Assembly: GCF_014698045.1 (NCBI RefSeq)
Contig: NZ_JACJSE010000013.1
Span: 1-64,000 of the forward strand
Origin: Aulosira sp. FACHB-615
GTDB taxonomy: Bacteria > Cyanobacteriota > Cyanobacteriia > Cyanobacteriales > Nostocaceae
DNA length: 64,000 bases
Reading direction: 5' to 3'
The stretch's first letter is position 1, and each line of letters starts with the position of its first letter. Both the position numbers and the translations under genes were made by a program. Of this stretch, positions 43,967 to 53,390 are shown piece after piece. The notes under the pieces are model-generated. The model had not been told where the DNA came from, searched no databases, and worked only from the letters and a program-made list of their open reading frames with translations.

Positions 43967-43994
43967 GGGTGGGTAATTTACCTGCCCTTTTTTT
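43967..43994 (+). terminator. Hairpin terminator after tkt
   Basis: GGGTGGGT pairs with ACCTGCCC (two G-U pairs) around a short loop and is followed by seven T residues. It lies 33 bp after the tkt stop codon. Confidence 0.75.
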
Positions 43995-44003
43995 GTTGTT
44001 CAT

Positions 44004-44110
44004 AGGACTTGTATACAAACGAAAAATCCAGGTTTGGAGAGAGGGTTTAGGGGTGTATTTATCTAAAACCCTTACACCCTCTCTCCACAGAAAATCTTTG
44101 TGCGTAATAC
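44004..44110. mobile_element. Miniature element, copy F (degenerate)
   Basis: The left end AGGACTTGTATACAAACGAA is mutated relative to AGGACTTACGCA; the right end is ACAGAAAATCTTTGTGCGTAA. Interior words (GGGTTTAGGGGTGTA and AAAACCCTTACACCCT) match the others. About 105 bp. Confidence 0.65.
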
Positions 44111-44347
44111 CATTTTGGATTTTAGATTTTGCGAAAAGTTGCGTGGGCGGGTTCCCCGACTTGAGCAAACTTTTCAAGACAGATTTTGGATTGAGACAGG
44201 CTTTACTGGTAAGCTTTTGAGCAATTCATTTGTCGCAATCATTCTTCAATTTGGTATAAGCCTTAAATTATGTTGCATAAACGCTAAGACCGATACATAT
44301 AGATTAAATGAAAAGTACAGATTAAATTTCCGTATTGGTGAAGCATC

Positions 44348-44779
44348 ATGAAAAACATTACAAAGTGGCTTTTAGGCTTGGCGATCGCACCTGCTGGTTT
44401 ATTGTTATTATCTAGTCACACTCAAGCTAGTCAAGTTGCAGGTGAGTGGTTCTTTGGTTTTTGGGATTGTAACATTGACGGTAGATCAGCCCGAATGGAA
44501 TGGAAAGTAGTAGATGACCCCCAAACTAGTTGCAATGGGAATATTTGCTCTACTACTTCTGGTGTGCGTTTAATTGGGCGGTTCAGTGATAACGGTAGCG
44601 CGTGGGTTCCTTTAGCAAAACGTTTTTCTAGCAACCGCAGACAAGATTTAGGTATTCGTTATTTAGGCGCAGAACAAGATGATTGGTATCTGAAATACAA
44701 CAGTCAAACTCGACGCGCAGAGGGTTGGACAACCTGGCGCGGTAATCGCTATCCATTACAATGTCGTAAGCGCAGATAA
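44348..44779 (+). CDS. Small secreted protein of unknown function
   Basis: A 143-residue protein with a signal peptide (residues 1-28, WLLGLAIAPAGLLLLSSHTQA) and a mature part with Cys in FWDCNIDG, SCNGNICS and LQCRKR, plus three WxxxW-like stretches (EWFFGFWD, EGWTTWRG). The sequence suggests a compact beta-barrel with one or two disulfides in the periplasm or outside. I have seen similar small proteins annotated only as domains of unknown function in cyanobacteria. No functional clue. Confidence 0.7.
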   Translation: MKNITKWLLGLAIAPAGLLLLSSHTQASQVAGEWFFGFWDCNIDGRSARMEWKVVDDPQTSCNGNICSTTSGVRLIGRFSDNGSAWVPLAKRFSSNRRQDLGIRYLGAEQDDWYLKYNSQTRRAEGWTTWRGNRYPLQCRKRR

Positions 44780-45247
44780 GTGGTAGTAACCTAACATTTG
44801 CTGTTCAAAGAATGAACGTTCGAGTTCTGAAGGCAAAGTTTCAGCCTTTTGACTCGAACGTTGAGGTTCTGAGGGTTAACGTTGAGGCTTTGAGGTGGAA
44901 GTGTCAGGAAATTTTCTGTGTTGGGTGTTTTGAGATGTGAGATTTTTTCACGCAGAGGCAAGGCAGCGCGTTGGGCGGCTCTGCCGACTTGAAGCGACTG
45001 CCGCGCAAAGGCGCAGAGAGGAATAGGAGAGTTTTTGATTTTTTTGACAATTGCTTTGCGAAAATTGCTGAGTCCGGCATGATTTACTTAACAGTCATCA
45101 GTAAACAGTCAACAGTAATCAGCAATATATTTTGAAGTCCCTTACTTCTAAAAAGTGGTAGTTAACAACAGTCAAATCTCCAACTAAAACCCTGATAACT
45201 GTTAACTGTTAACTGATAACTGACTTATACAAGCTTGTAGGTTGACC
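44780..45247. other. Repeat-rich intergenic region upstream of the CHAT gene
   Basis: About 470 bp. It has the hairpin element at 44815-44862, followed by AACGTTGAGG words at 44860-44900, a CACGCAGAGGCAAGGCAGCG/GCGCAGAGAGG pair at 44951-45021, and CAGTAAACAGTCAACAGTAA and TAACTGTTAACTGTTAACTG short tandem repeats at 45095-45225. No gene seen. Confidence 0.6.
44815..44862. repeat. Hairpin repeat AACGTTCGAGT
   Basis: AACGTTCGAGT and ACTCGAACGTT form a perfect 11-bp stem; the loop contains AAGGC and GCCTT, which extend the pairing. It lies 36 bp after the secreted-protein gene and may end its transcript, although no T tract follows. Confidence 0.6.
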
Positions 45248-48181
45248 GTGAAAAAGTTATTCAGTGCGATTAATACTGCGGGTATTTGTCTTGCACCTTG
45301 GATGGTAGCAGGTGCGATCGCAACAGGGTTATTGTTAAGTGTGCCAGTCACAGGAATAGCGCAACAGCAAACCCGCGCATATTCAGCCAAGGAGCAAGCA
45401 GCTTTACAAGAAGCGTCAGAACTGAATCAACAAGTACTTAAGTTATACCAAGAAGGTAAATACAGTGTAGCTATCCCATTAGCAGAAAACGCATTGGCTA
45501 TTCGAGAGAGGGTGCTGGGAAAAGAACATTCTGATGTCGCTACTAGCTTGAATAATTTGGCAATATTGTATGATGCACAGGGAAAATATCAACAAGCAGA
45601 GCCATTGTATCTGCGCTCCTTGGCTATTCGAGAGAAAATACTGGGTAAGAGACATCCTGTTGTCGCTATTAGCTTAAATAATTTAGCAGAACTATATCGA
45701 AAACAGGGAAAATATCAACAGGCGGAACTACTCTATCTTCGCTCTCTGGCTATCTTTAAAGAAGTGCTAAGTACAGAAAATCCTACCGTTGCCACTGTTT
45801 TAAATAACTTGGCAGAACTATATCGAGAACAGGAGAAATATCCACAGGCAGAACCACTGTATCTCAGATCATTATCTATCCGAGAGAAGGTACTGGGTAA
45901 AGAACATCTATCGGTAGCAGAAAGTTTAAATAATTTGGCATTACTGTACTATTTACAAGGCAATTATCAACAAGCGGAACCACTCTATCTTCGCTCTCTG
46001 GCTATTTTAGAGAAGATGCTGGGGAAAGAACATTCATTAGTAGCAGAAAGTTTGAATAATTTGGCATTGCTGTACGACGCACAAAAGAAATATCAACAAG
46101 CAGAGCCATTGTATATCCGCTCTTTGGCTATCCGAGAGAAGGTACTGGGTAAAGAGCATCCATTAGTTGCTACTAGTTTGAATAATTTAGCAGCTCTATA
46201 CTATGTACAGGGAAAATATAAACAAGCAGAAACACTGTATCTCCGCTCTTTAGCTATCTATGAAAAAGTTTTGGGCAAAGAGCATCCATTAGTTGCTACT
46301 AACTTGAATAATTTAGGTCTTCTGTATAAAGTACAGGGAAAATATCAGCAGGCAGAAACACTATATCTCCGCTCTTTGGCTATTAGAAATAAGGTGCTTG
46401 GTAATTTCCATCGTGATGTCGCTACTAGTTTGAATAATTTGGCTCTACTGTATCAAGCACAAGCTAATATCACCTATGCTACAGATTTCTTGAAGCGTGG
46501 ACTAGAAGTTGAAGAACACAATCTCAATTTAATTTTTGCTGTCGGTTCTGAACAACGAAAACAGGATTATCTCATAACTTTTAGCGGAACAACTGATATA
46601 ACTGTTTCCCTATCTCTACAAGAAGCTCGCAATAATTCAACAGCCGCATCTCTCGCCCTAACTACTGTACTCCGTCGCAAAGGGCTGGTGTTAGATGCCG
46701 TAGCTGACAGTATCCAAATCTTACGCTCTAAACTTGATAAAAACCCCGAAACTCAAAAGTTATTCGCTCAATGGCTGCAAATACAACAGCAACTCTCAGC
46801 CTTAATCTACTCTCAGCCAGAAAAACAAATCGCTAACCTAAAAACTCAACTAGAAAAACTGGAAGCCGAAAAAGAAAAGTTAGAAGCAGCTATTAGTGTT
46901 AAAAGTGCCGAATTTCGTCAACAAACCCAACCAGTAGAACTCAGTGCAATTCAAGCCAAGATGCCTAAAGATGCAGCCTTGGTAGAAATTGTCCAATATC
47001 AACCATATAATATCAAAGCTAAAACAGATGCTCAAAAATACGGTAAACCGCGTTATGCGGCGGCGGTGTTGCGTTCTTCTGGTGAACCGAAGTGGGTTGA
47101 TTTGGGTGAAGCCGCAGAAATTGATAAGTTAGCCATAGATTTTCGTGCAGCGTTAGCCACAGGTAAAATATTTAAAAAACTCGCCCGCACTTTAGATGCA
47201 AAATTAATTGCACCCATTCGTCCTTTATTGGGTGATGCCAGTCATATTTTAATTTCGCCTGATGGGCAATTAACATTAATTCCCTTTGAAGCTCTCAGAG
47301 ATGAGCAAGATAAATTTTTAATTCAAAATTATGCTTTTTCTTACCTCACCAGTGGAAGGGATTTGTTGCGTTTCAACTCAAATGTTAAAAATGCTTCTGC
47401 ACCTGTGGTATTGGCAGATATTGACTACAACCAAACCCAAACTGTCGTCTCAGCCAAACCATCTGGTGTACGCGGTTCCCAAAATCGCCGTTCTGGTGAG
47501 TTAGCTAACCTAGAATTTGAATCATTACCTGCAACTAAGGAGGAAGCCGCAGCGATTAAAAAGATTTTACCAAATGCCAAGTTACTGTTAGGTAAAGATG
47601 CCACAGAAACGGCTGTTAAACAATTACAAAACCCTAGCATTTTACACTTGGCAACTCACGGTTTCTTTATTGCTGATGTGGAACAAAATCTCAACGCCTC
47701 AGCAGATTTGGAATTAACACCAAGTCAACCGAAGATTTTAGAAGTGGAAAATCCACTGTTGCGTTCTGGGTTGGCGTTGGCTGGGTTTAATCAACGCAAG
47801 CAAGCGACAAATAACAATGATGATGGTGTGCTGACGGCGTTGGAGGTGGCGGGTTTAGATTTGCGTTCTAATCAATTAGTTGTACTTTCTGCTTGCGACA
47901 CTGGTAATGGTGATGTGAAAGTTGGCGATGGTGTTTATGGTTTGCGTCGGGCTTTGGTAATTGCTGGTTCGCAAACTCAAGTTTTAAGTCTGTGGCTGGT
48001 GGATGATACGGCGACAAAGGAATTGATGGTGAAGTATTACCAAAATTTGCAAGCCGGAAAGGGGAGACATGAGGCTTTACGGTCTGCACAGTTGGATTTG
48101 CTCAATAGTCAAGAGTATAGCGAACCACAATTTTGGGCGGCGTTTGTTCCTTCTGGTAATTGGACTGCTTTAGGCAAATAG
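45248..48181 (+). CDS. TPR-CHAT protein (secreted or membrane-anchored caspase-like)
   Basis: About 977 residues. GTG at 45248 is taken as start (MKKLFSAINTAG); a TTG at 45242 is possible. A hydrophobic stretch (about 11-35) is a signal or anchor. Residues about 45-440 are eight or nine kinesin-light-chain TPR units of 42 residues (recurring KYQQAEPLYLRSLAI and VATSLNNLA). A coiled stretch (about 530-560) leads to a CHAT domain at about 640-975, with the catalytic histidine H804 (LHLATHGFF) and cysteine C883 (VLSACDTG). CHAT is a caspase-like protease fold; some act in gasdermin or type III-E CRISPR defence, but many TPR-CHAT proteins in cyanobacteria stand alone. No target or guide system is adjacent. 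Confidence 0.88.
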   Translation: MKKLFSAINTAGICLAPWMVAGAIATGLLLSVPVTGIAQQQTRAYSAKEQAALQEASELNQQVLKLYQEGKYSVAIPLAENALAIRERVLGKEHSDVATSLNNLAILYDAQGKYQQAEPLYLRSLAIREKILGKRHPVVAISLNNLAELYRKQGKYQQAELLYLRSLAIFKEVLSTENPTVATVLNNLAELYREQEKYPQAEPLYLRSLSIREKVLGKEHLSVAESLNNLALLYYLQGNYQQAEPLYLRSLAILEKMLGKEHSLVAESLNNLALLYDAQKKYQQAEPLYIRSLAIREKVLGKEHPLVATSLNNLAALYYVQGKYKQAETLYLRSLAIYEKVLGKEHPLVATNLNNLGLLYKVQGKYQQAETLYLRSLAIRNKVLGNFHRDVATSLNNLALLYQAQANITYATDFLKRGLEVEEHNLNLIFAVGSEQRKQDYLITFSGTTDITVSLSLQEARNNSTAASLALTTVLRRKGLVLDAVADSIQILRSKLDKNPETQKLFAQWLQIQQQLSALIYSQPEKQIANLKTQLEKLEAEKEKLEAAISVKSAEFRQQTQPVELSAIQAKMPKDAALVEIVQYQPYNIKAKTDAQKYGKPRYAAAVLRSSGEPKWVDLGEAAEIDKLAIDFRAALATGKIFKKLARTLDAKLIAPIRPLLGDASHILISPDGQLTLIPFEALRDEQDKFLIQNYAFSYLTSGRDLLRFNSNVKNASAPVVLADIDYNQTQTVVSAKPSGVRGSQNRRSGELANLEFESLPATKEEAAAIKKILPNAKLLLGKDATETAVKQLQNPSILHLATHGFFIADVEQNLNASADLELTPSQPKILEVENPLLRSGLALAGFNQRKQATNNNDDGVLTALEVAGLDLRSNQLVVLSACDTGNGDVKVGDGVYGLRRALVIAGSQTQVLSLWLVDDTATKELMVKYYQNLQAGKGRHEALRSAQLDLLNSQEYSEPQFWAAFVPSGNWTALGK

Positions 48182-48412
48182 TGGGCTTTCAATCAATACA
48201 GTTCAGTTAATAGCAAGTTAGGCAAGAATATTGAGTTTCGCTACGCTTTAACGCCACTTTAACGACAGTCGCCTCAAGTTGGGGAACCCGCCCACGTAAG
48301 TGCTTCCCCAACCTATGCCGAAATAGTATTAATTTAGTTATCAGGAGTGCAAGGTTAGAGTGCTGAGTAAAAATCTTCCCCCTGACTTGGTTGGTGGGCG
48401 TAGCCTACCGCC

Positions 48413-48646
48413 TTAAGTAAAACTCTCCCAGGCTTGAGCGAGCAGTTGACTTAGCCAACGGCGTTGCTGTCTATCTAGCAATGGATCATCTTCGAGGACT
48501 TGTGCGGTTAAGTCTTCTAAAGATTTACCTTGAGAACGGACAATTTTAATTACTCCTGCGATCGCGGAAGCTACAAGTTCTTCATCAATGGGCTTTTGTT
48601 GTAACGCAAGAATATCTTGGGGGCTATCTGGAATGGGATAATTCAT
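48413..48646 (-). CDS. Small unknown helical protein
   Basis: A 77-residue protein, all helical, with no cysteines and no membrane segment (PQDILALQQKPIDEELVASA, then SLEDLTAQVLEDDPLLDRQQ and WLSQLLAQAWESF). It has the look of a conserved cyanobacterial small protein but I cannot name it. It is divergent from the CruA-type gene to its right. Confidence 0.6.
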   Translation of the reverse strand: MNYPIPDSPQDILALQQKPIDEELVASAIAGVIKIVRSQGKSLEDLTAQVLEDDPLLDRQQRRWLSQLLAQAWESFT

Positions 48647-48806
48647 GGCGTGGGTTTACAAAGTTACAAAATGGAAAAAAAAATTGACAAATTATTAAAA
48701 GTTCTTTACAGAATCTTTATTTGAGTAATAGGGCGGAGTCTACAGGAATTTTCGCAGTTAATAAATCTGCCGAAATGAGTATTTTAAGCGGAGATGTCAA
48801 CGAAAC

Positions 48807-50894
48807 ATGAAAGAAGTCCTTTATTTAGAAGTGCCAATTCCAGACACAACAGCAGTACGTCAATGGCTACAAGTGGATTTTCAACCAGGATTTGGCGAAA
48901 AATCACTGACTCCAGATGGCTTTTGCCTGAAATTACCTACAGACTATACAGCATCTGACCAGACTATTTCCGAAAAATTACCGACAGAACTATCAATTTT
49001 TGTGTGGTCAGTCCAGAGAACTACTTATTTAAAGGTCTTCCGTTGGTCAGATCAGCCTTTCCCTCAAGAGAAGGAGATTTTACTCCGCCTAAAGAAAGAA
49101 ATTAGACAGCGTTTTCCCCATCAGTACCCCAAGCCACCGGTGATTGATTTATCCCAACAATCAATTTTTGAAGCGTTAGCATCTGATTACCCACTCACGG
49201 TTAAATATTTTCAGAAAATGCCGAATGGGGAATACGACCTCACACGCGCCTATTGGTGGGAACAACGCTGGCGTGAAGGTGTGCGTCATCCCCAAGCGCC
49301 GCGTCAGGTAGTGTTTACCAATCCAAAATCTCAAAGCCAAAATCCCAAATTAGATTACGATTTGATTTACATCGGTGGCGCATTAGGGGTTGTTCATGCG
49401 GCGGTGATGGCTAAATTGGGATATAAAGTGCTGTTGGTGGAACGTTTGCCTTTTGGCAAGATGAACCGCGAATGGAATATTTCGCGTGATGAATTGCAAA
49501 GCTTATTAAATCTGGGTTTGGTGACAAGCAGCGAGTTAGAAAGCATTATTGTCAGGGAATATAAAGACGGATTTAATAAATTTTTTGATGGGAATAATCC
49601 GCCAAAATTGCGATCGCCAATTCTCCACACGCCCACAGTCTTGAATATTGCCCTAGATTCCGAAAAATGGCTGCAACTGTGCGGACAGAAGCTACGGGCG
49701 GCTGGCGGTGAGATTTGGGACGAAACCGAATTTCTCCGCGCCGATATTGATAATTCTCAAGTTGTCGCTACAGTTCAGCATTTACCCAGCCAAACCGAAA
49801 AGCAAGCCACTGGGCGGTTGTTAGTTGATGCAATGGGAACCGCTTCACCAATTGCATGGCAATTAAATGGTGGTAGGGCTTTTGATAGTGTTTGTCCAAC
49901 TGTGGGTGCAGTGGTTGATGGCGGATTTGAACCACAAGTTTGGGATTCTCAATATGGTGATGTGCTGTACAGTCACGGCGATATTTCGCGGGGGAGACAG
50001 TTGATTTGGGAATTGTTTCCTGGCGCGGGTGAGGAACTAACCATTTATTTGTTTCACTACCACGAAGTCAACCCCGACAATCCCGGTTCTCTGTTGGAGA
50101 TGTATGAGGATTTTTTCACAATTTTGCCAGAGTATCGGCGCTGCGATCTGGATAAATTGGTGTGGAAAAAGCCGACATTTGGCTATATTCCAGGGCATTT
50201 TAGTGTGAATGGTAGCGATCGCAAAGTTGCCTTTGATAGATTAATTGCGATCGGTGATGCGGCTTCTTTACAATCTCCCTTGGTATTTACAGGTTTTGGT
50301 TCTTTGGTGCGAAACTTAGAACGGTTGACAACTTTATTAGATACAGCCCTCAAGCATGACTTATTAAGTTTTCGTCACCTCAACCAAATTCGCGCTTATC
50401 AAAGCAATGTCTCAATTACTTGGCTATTTTCTAAAGGGATGATGGTTCCCACAGGGAAATTCATTTCACCCCAGCGCATTAACTCGATGCTGAATACTTT
50501 CTTTGGGTTATTAGCCAGTGAACCGCCAGAGGTTGCGGATAATTTCATCAAAGATAGATGTGATTGGTTCACCTTTAACCGCCTCGCACTCAAAGCCGCC
50601 CGTAAAAACCCCGCCTTGCTGTTGTGGATTTGGGAACTAGCTGGCCCTAAAGATTTATTCAGATGGCTGGGTAGTTATTTTAACTTTAGTAAATATGCTT
50701 TAGTTAGTGCGGTGTTGAGTTCTTGGTTTCCACGCTTCCTGGAACAAATTCAACCTTGGCTCGAACCTCGAAACCCAGGATTGTGGTTACAATTATTAGC
50801 ACTACGCTACGTAATTACTACAGGTAAACCGCGATCGCCCAATCAAACATCCACCATCAACCCAGAAGCGGTAATTCCAATTCGTAATTCTTAA
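48807..50894 (+). CDS. cruA: Lycopene cyclase of the CruA type
   Basis: A 695-residue flavoprotein. After an N-terminal extension of about 190 residues comes a Rossmann motif (DLIYIGGALGVVHAAVMAKLGYKVLLVERLPFG is broken here as IGGALGVVHAAVMAKLG and KVLLVERLPFGKM), then NREWNISRDELQSLLNLGL, the family signature, and FDRLIAIGDAASLQSPL near the C-terminal FAD region. CruA-type cyclases convert lycopene to gamma- and beta-carotene in green sulfur bacteria and some cyanobacteria; CruP is a relative that lowers tocopherol-linked carotenoid damage. The long N-terminal part favours CruA, but activity needs testing. Cytoplasmic membrane-associated. Confidence 0.72.
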   Translation: MKEVLYLEVPIPDTTAVRQWLQVDFQPGFGEKSLTPDGFCLKLPTDYTASDQTISEKLPTELSIFVWSVQRTTYLKVFRWSDQPFPQEKEILLRLKKEIRQRFPHQYPKPPVIDLSQQSIFEALASDYPLTVKYFQKMPNGEYDLTRAYWWEQRWREGVRHPQAPRQVVFTNPKSQSQNPKLDYDLIYIGGALGVVHAAVMAKLGYKVLLVERLPFGKMNREWNISRDELQSLLNLGLVTSSELESIIVREYKDGFNKFFDGNNPPKLRSPILHTPTVLNIALDSEKWLQLCGQKLRAAGGEIWDETEFLRADIDNSQVVATVQHLPSQTEKQATGRLLVDAMGTASPIAWQLNGGRAFDSVCPTVGAVVDGGFEPQVWDSQYGDVLYSHGDISRGRQLIWELFPGAGEELTIYLFHYHEVNPDNPGSLLEMYEDFFTILPEYRRCDLDKLVWKKPTFGYIPGHFSVNGSDRKVAFDRLIAIGDAASLQSPLVFTGFGSLVRNLERLTTLLDTALKHDLLSFRHLNQIRAYQSNVSITWLFSKGMMVPTGKFISPQRINSMLNTFFGLLASEPPEVADNFIKDRCDWFTFNRLALKAARKNPALLLWIWELAGPKDLFRWLGSYFNFSKYALVSAVLSSWFPRFLEQIQPWLEPRNPGLWLQLLALRYVITTGKPRSPNQTSTINPEAVIPIRNS

Positions 50895-51001
50895 CAAAGG
50901 CAGGAGGCCGCAGGACGGTTTTATCGTAATTGTTTCAATAATTCTTGGGATATTTGTACTTGAGATGGCAAATCTAGAATTTGTTTAGCCTCAAGAAAAA
51001 T

Positions 51002-51032
51002 AAGTAGGGTGTGCGATCGCAACACCCTACTT
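51002..51032. terminator. Bidirectional hairpin terminator
   Basis: AAGTAGGGTGT and ACACCCTACTT form a perfect 11-bp stem whose loop is a HIP1 site. It lies between convergent genes (CruA-type ending at 50894 and the coiled-coil gene ending at 51096). Confidence 0.75.
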
Positions 51033-51095
51033 AATATCTTAACTGTCATCTAAACAATCAAACTAAGACACCACAAAACCTGTCACCTACTACAT

Positions 51096-52667
51096 TTAGC
51101 TATTAGGACGAAAATTTGGCAATTCTACAGATGCTAACGATTTACGTCCCTTGGGTGGACGCTGGGGATACACCACGGGTGAGGGTGATTGAGCATCATT
51201 GCTGTAATCAACCAAAGTTTCTGGCGGTAATTCTGTCTCTGATAGTTCCTCAGTATTTTGTGGTGTAGTTTCTGACCAAAAATTTTCTGCTTCTTCTGTT
51301 GTCTTTTTCGTCAACGGTACAGTGAAAGAAATTGGTGAATTTTTATCTGGTAAAATTGTTGACTCTTCAATTACTGAACTAGGTACAGTAATCGGTGGAT
51401 GCTTTTCTGTTTCTAATGCTGCCAATTGCTGCTCTAGGGTAGTTTCTGGCGATGCTTCATCTGTTGCCCAGCCTTCCCACAGAGGTTTTTCAGCTTGATT
51501 ACTAGTAACATTCGTTTCACTACTAGTAGGTGGTGTTGTTCCCGCCTGGGAAGCAAAAAACATTTGGATGAGACTATCTATTTGCTCATCTAGCTTGGCT
51601 GATGAATCTCCTGATGAAACAGTTTCGGAGGTAATTGGCTCATCATCGGGTTCTGTGGAAGTATCAGGTTCAGTAGTTGCAGGTGTTTCTTCCTTAGTCG
51701 GCCAGTTCCAAGGCGATGCAGGTTGGGGAGTGGGGTGACTATAGCTGGATGCGGGTGGTACAGAAGATTCACCCCAAGGATGAGCGACATTTTCCGCCGG
51801 CGATTCTGGTTCTGCTGACCAAGGTCTAATCGGTTGTACGTTAGGAAATAAAGACCGAGCTTTTCTGGAAAATCGGCTTTGCTTAGTAGTGCTGTTGTAA
51901 GTATGATTTGTGGTTTCGTCGGCTGAGTCGTCGTTAGGAGTGGGTGGTTCGAGACATTTTTCTAAAGCTGCTTTAAATTGCAGGGTTTGGCGCTGTTGGC
52001 GCATCAGGCGAGTCCGCAACTCTCGACAGGTAGTTTCTGACTGCAACACTTGTTGAGACTGGTCATGATAGTTAGTTTGCAATAAAGCACATTCTCGTTC
52101 TAACTGGGCGAGACGTTGCTGACTAATTTGCAGCTGTGCTTTGTAAGTTTCAATCAGAGTTTCTTGGCGTTGAACGGTTTGTGCTGTAGCGTCTAACTGT
52201 TGAAAGAGTGACTGAATTTGTTCTTGGGCTGCAATTAGTTCTTGAGCTTGCTGATTCAGCATTGATTCAGTGACGCTAGAGCGCCTCTTTTGCCATTGCA
52301 AAGCTTTTTCTGACTCAGCTAATTCATCTTTAAAATGCTCGACTTGTTCGTACAATTCATTATTAGCTGTACGCAGTTCTTCATTTAACAACAGCAGTTT
52401 CTGGAATTCCTCATCAATGACTGCTTGTTGTTCACTGTTCGGTTCTGCTACCCAGTCTGCTGGGGTAACATTTTCCACAGATTCAGAATTTAGCTGCTCT
52501 TGTGGTGTTTCTTCTGCTGGTTTTAGGAGTGGCAATTGCCTAATAGCCAGATTTTCAGAAGGCACAACTGCATAAAAAGGACAGCTTGTTGGCTCTGGTT
52601 GTAGCGAGTTAGCAGAATTGAGAGATTCCATCACAGCCCTGTTGTTTGAGGTGTCCGCTTCATTCAT
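51096..52667 (-). CDS. Coiled-coil protein with low-complexity tail
   Basis: About 523 residues from ATG 52667 (MNEADTSNN); an ATG at 52685 would add six residues. Residues about 80-240 form a long Gln/Glu-rich coiled coil (LLNEELRTANNELYEQVEHF, then TAQTVQRQETLIETYKAQLQ). The remaining ~280 residues are Pro/Ser/Thr/Glu-rich and probably disordered, ending GRKSLASVELPNF. No catalytic domain, no signal peptide. The layout suggests a scaffold or filament-binding protein, but I do not recognise it. No cyanobacterial polarity or division protein could be matched. Confidence 0.7.
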   Translation of the reverse strand: MNEADTSNNRAVMESLNSANSLQPEPTSCPFYAVVPSENLAIRQLPLLKPAEETPQEQLNSESVENVTPADWVAEPNSEQQAVIDEEFQKLLLLNEELRTANNELYEQVEHFKDELAESEKALQWQKRRSSVTESMLNQQAQELIAAQEQIQSLFQQLDATAQTVQRQETLIETYKAQLQISQQRLAQLERECALLQTNYHDQSQQVLQSETTCRELRTRLMRQQRQTLQFKAALEKCLEPPTPNDDSADETTNHTYNSTTKQSRFSRKARSLFPNVQPIRPWSAEPESPAENVAHPWGESSVPPASSYSHPTPQPASPWNWPTKEETPATTEPDTSTEPDDEPITSETVSSGDSSAKLDEQIDSLIQMFFASQAGTTPPTSSETNVTSNQAEKPLWEGWATDEASPETTLEQQLAALETEKHPPITVPSSVIEESTILPDKNSPISFTVPLTKKTTEEAENFWSETTPQNTEELSETELPPETLVDYSNDAQSPSPVVYPQRPPKGRKSLASVELPNFRPNS

Positions 52668-53390
52668 CACTCTTGACCCATCCACCTAAAGATACTCAGC
52701 GATGCTCAGTTCAGCATTGCTTATCAACTTTGTTCGCTCGGCTTTGAATTTAGAAACCAAGTTGAATTTTTCCCAAGCATGAGTCACTAGTTATGAGCTA
52801 GTGTTCCCATTTTGCATCTAGAATTGAAGACGTTATAACATTTTGACCCGATAAACCGTCAACCTGAGACTGGATGAGGTTTTGATGCCAAATGTTACTG
52901 TGTACGGACTTCAGCATAGATGCTGGACAAAGGTGGTATTTAGGTTGGTTTGGGTGAACAATTTTTGGTAGTAACAGCTGCCTGGCAAAAATTCAGGCGC
53001 TAGATAAATATCTGCGCTGTATATAATTTACCAAACACCTTGGTGATCAGGGAACAGGGGTGTGAGACTACAGGGGAATTAGGGGTGTGAGGGCTTATGT
53101 TGTAGGAATTTCCAGGTTTTGGACGATTGAGAACCCGAAATTCTTCTTCAAATCCTGGATTTTTCCTAAACCTGAATCATAATGTTTTCGGCTGAAAATC
53201 ACTTGGTTTGAATCTATCTACAAAAAATATCTTCGTATCTGAGAAAATAAAGCGCCCCGGAAGATTGCCAAGAATCAGCAACAATCAACCTTTGTCATCC
53301 GTCAACCCACTGAGAATAGCTACGCAAAAGTCAAACGTCGCAAAATTTGACTTTTGAAAAAAGTATTTTTACTTATGCAGGTATGACGGT
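52668..53390. other. Long intergenic region without a clear gene
   Basis: About 720 bp between divergent genes. I see no tandem repeat arrays, MITE ends or strong hairpins apart from TAGTTATGAGCTAGTG near 52789 and a GGGGTGTGAG pair at 53054-53095. Frames are shorter than 35 codons. It should contain the promoters of both flanking genes; a non-coding RNA cannot be excluded. Confidence 0.4.

Larger units (their letters stand above)
43934..44347. other. tkt to secreted-protein intergenic region
   Basis: About 415 bp. It holds the tkt terminator (43967-43994), miniature element copy F (44004-44110), a GTTGCGTGGGCGGGTTCCCC module (44136-44170) and an AT-rich leader for the next gene. No convincing gene is present; small frames here run through repeat DNA. 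Confidence 0.55.

Noticed and set aside
52270..52575. Serine-rich plus-strand frame inside the coiled-coil gene
   Set aside because: It is the complement of a Gln/Glu-rich coiled coil; the Ser/Cys-rich translation is an artefact.
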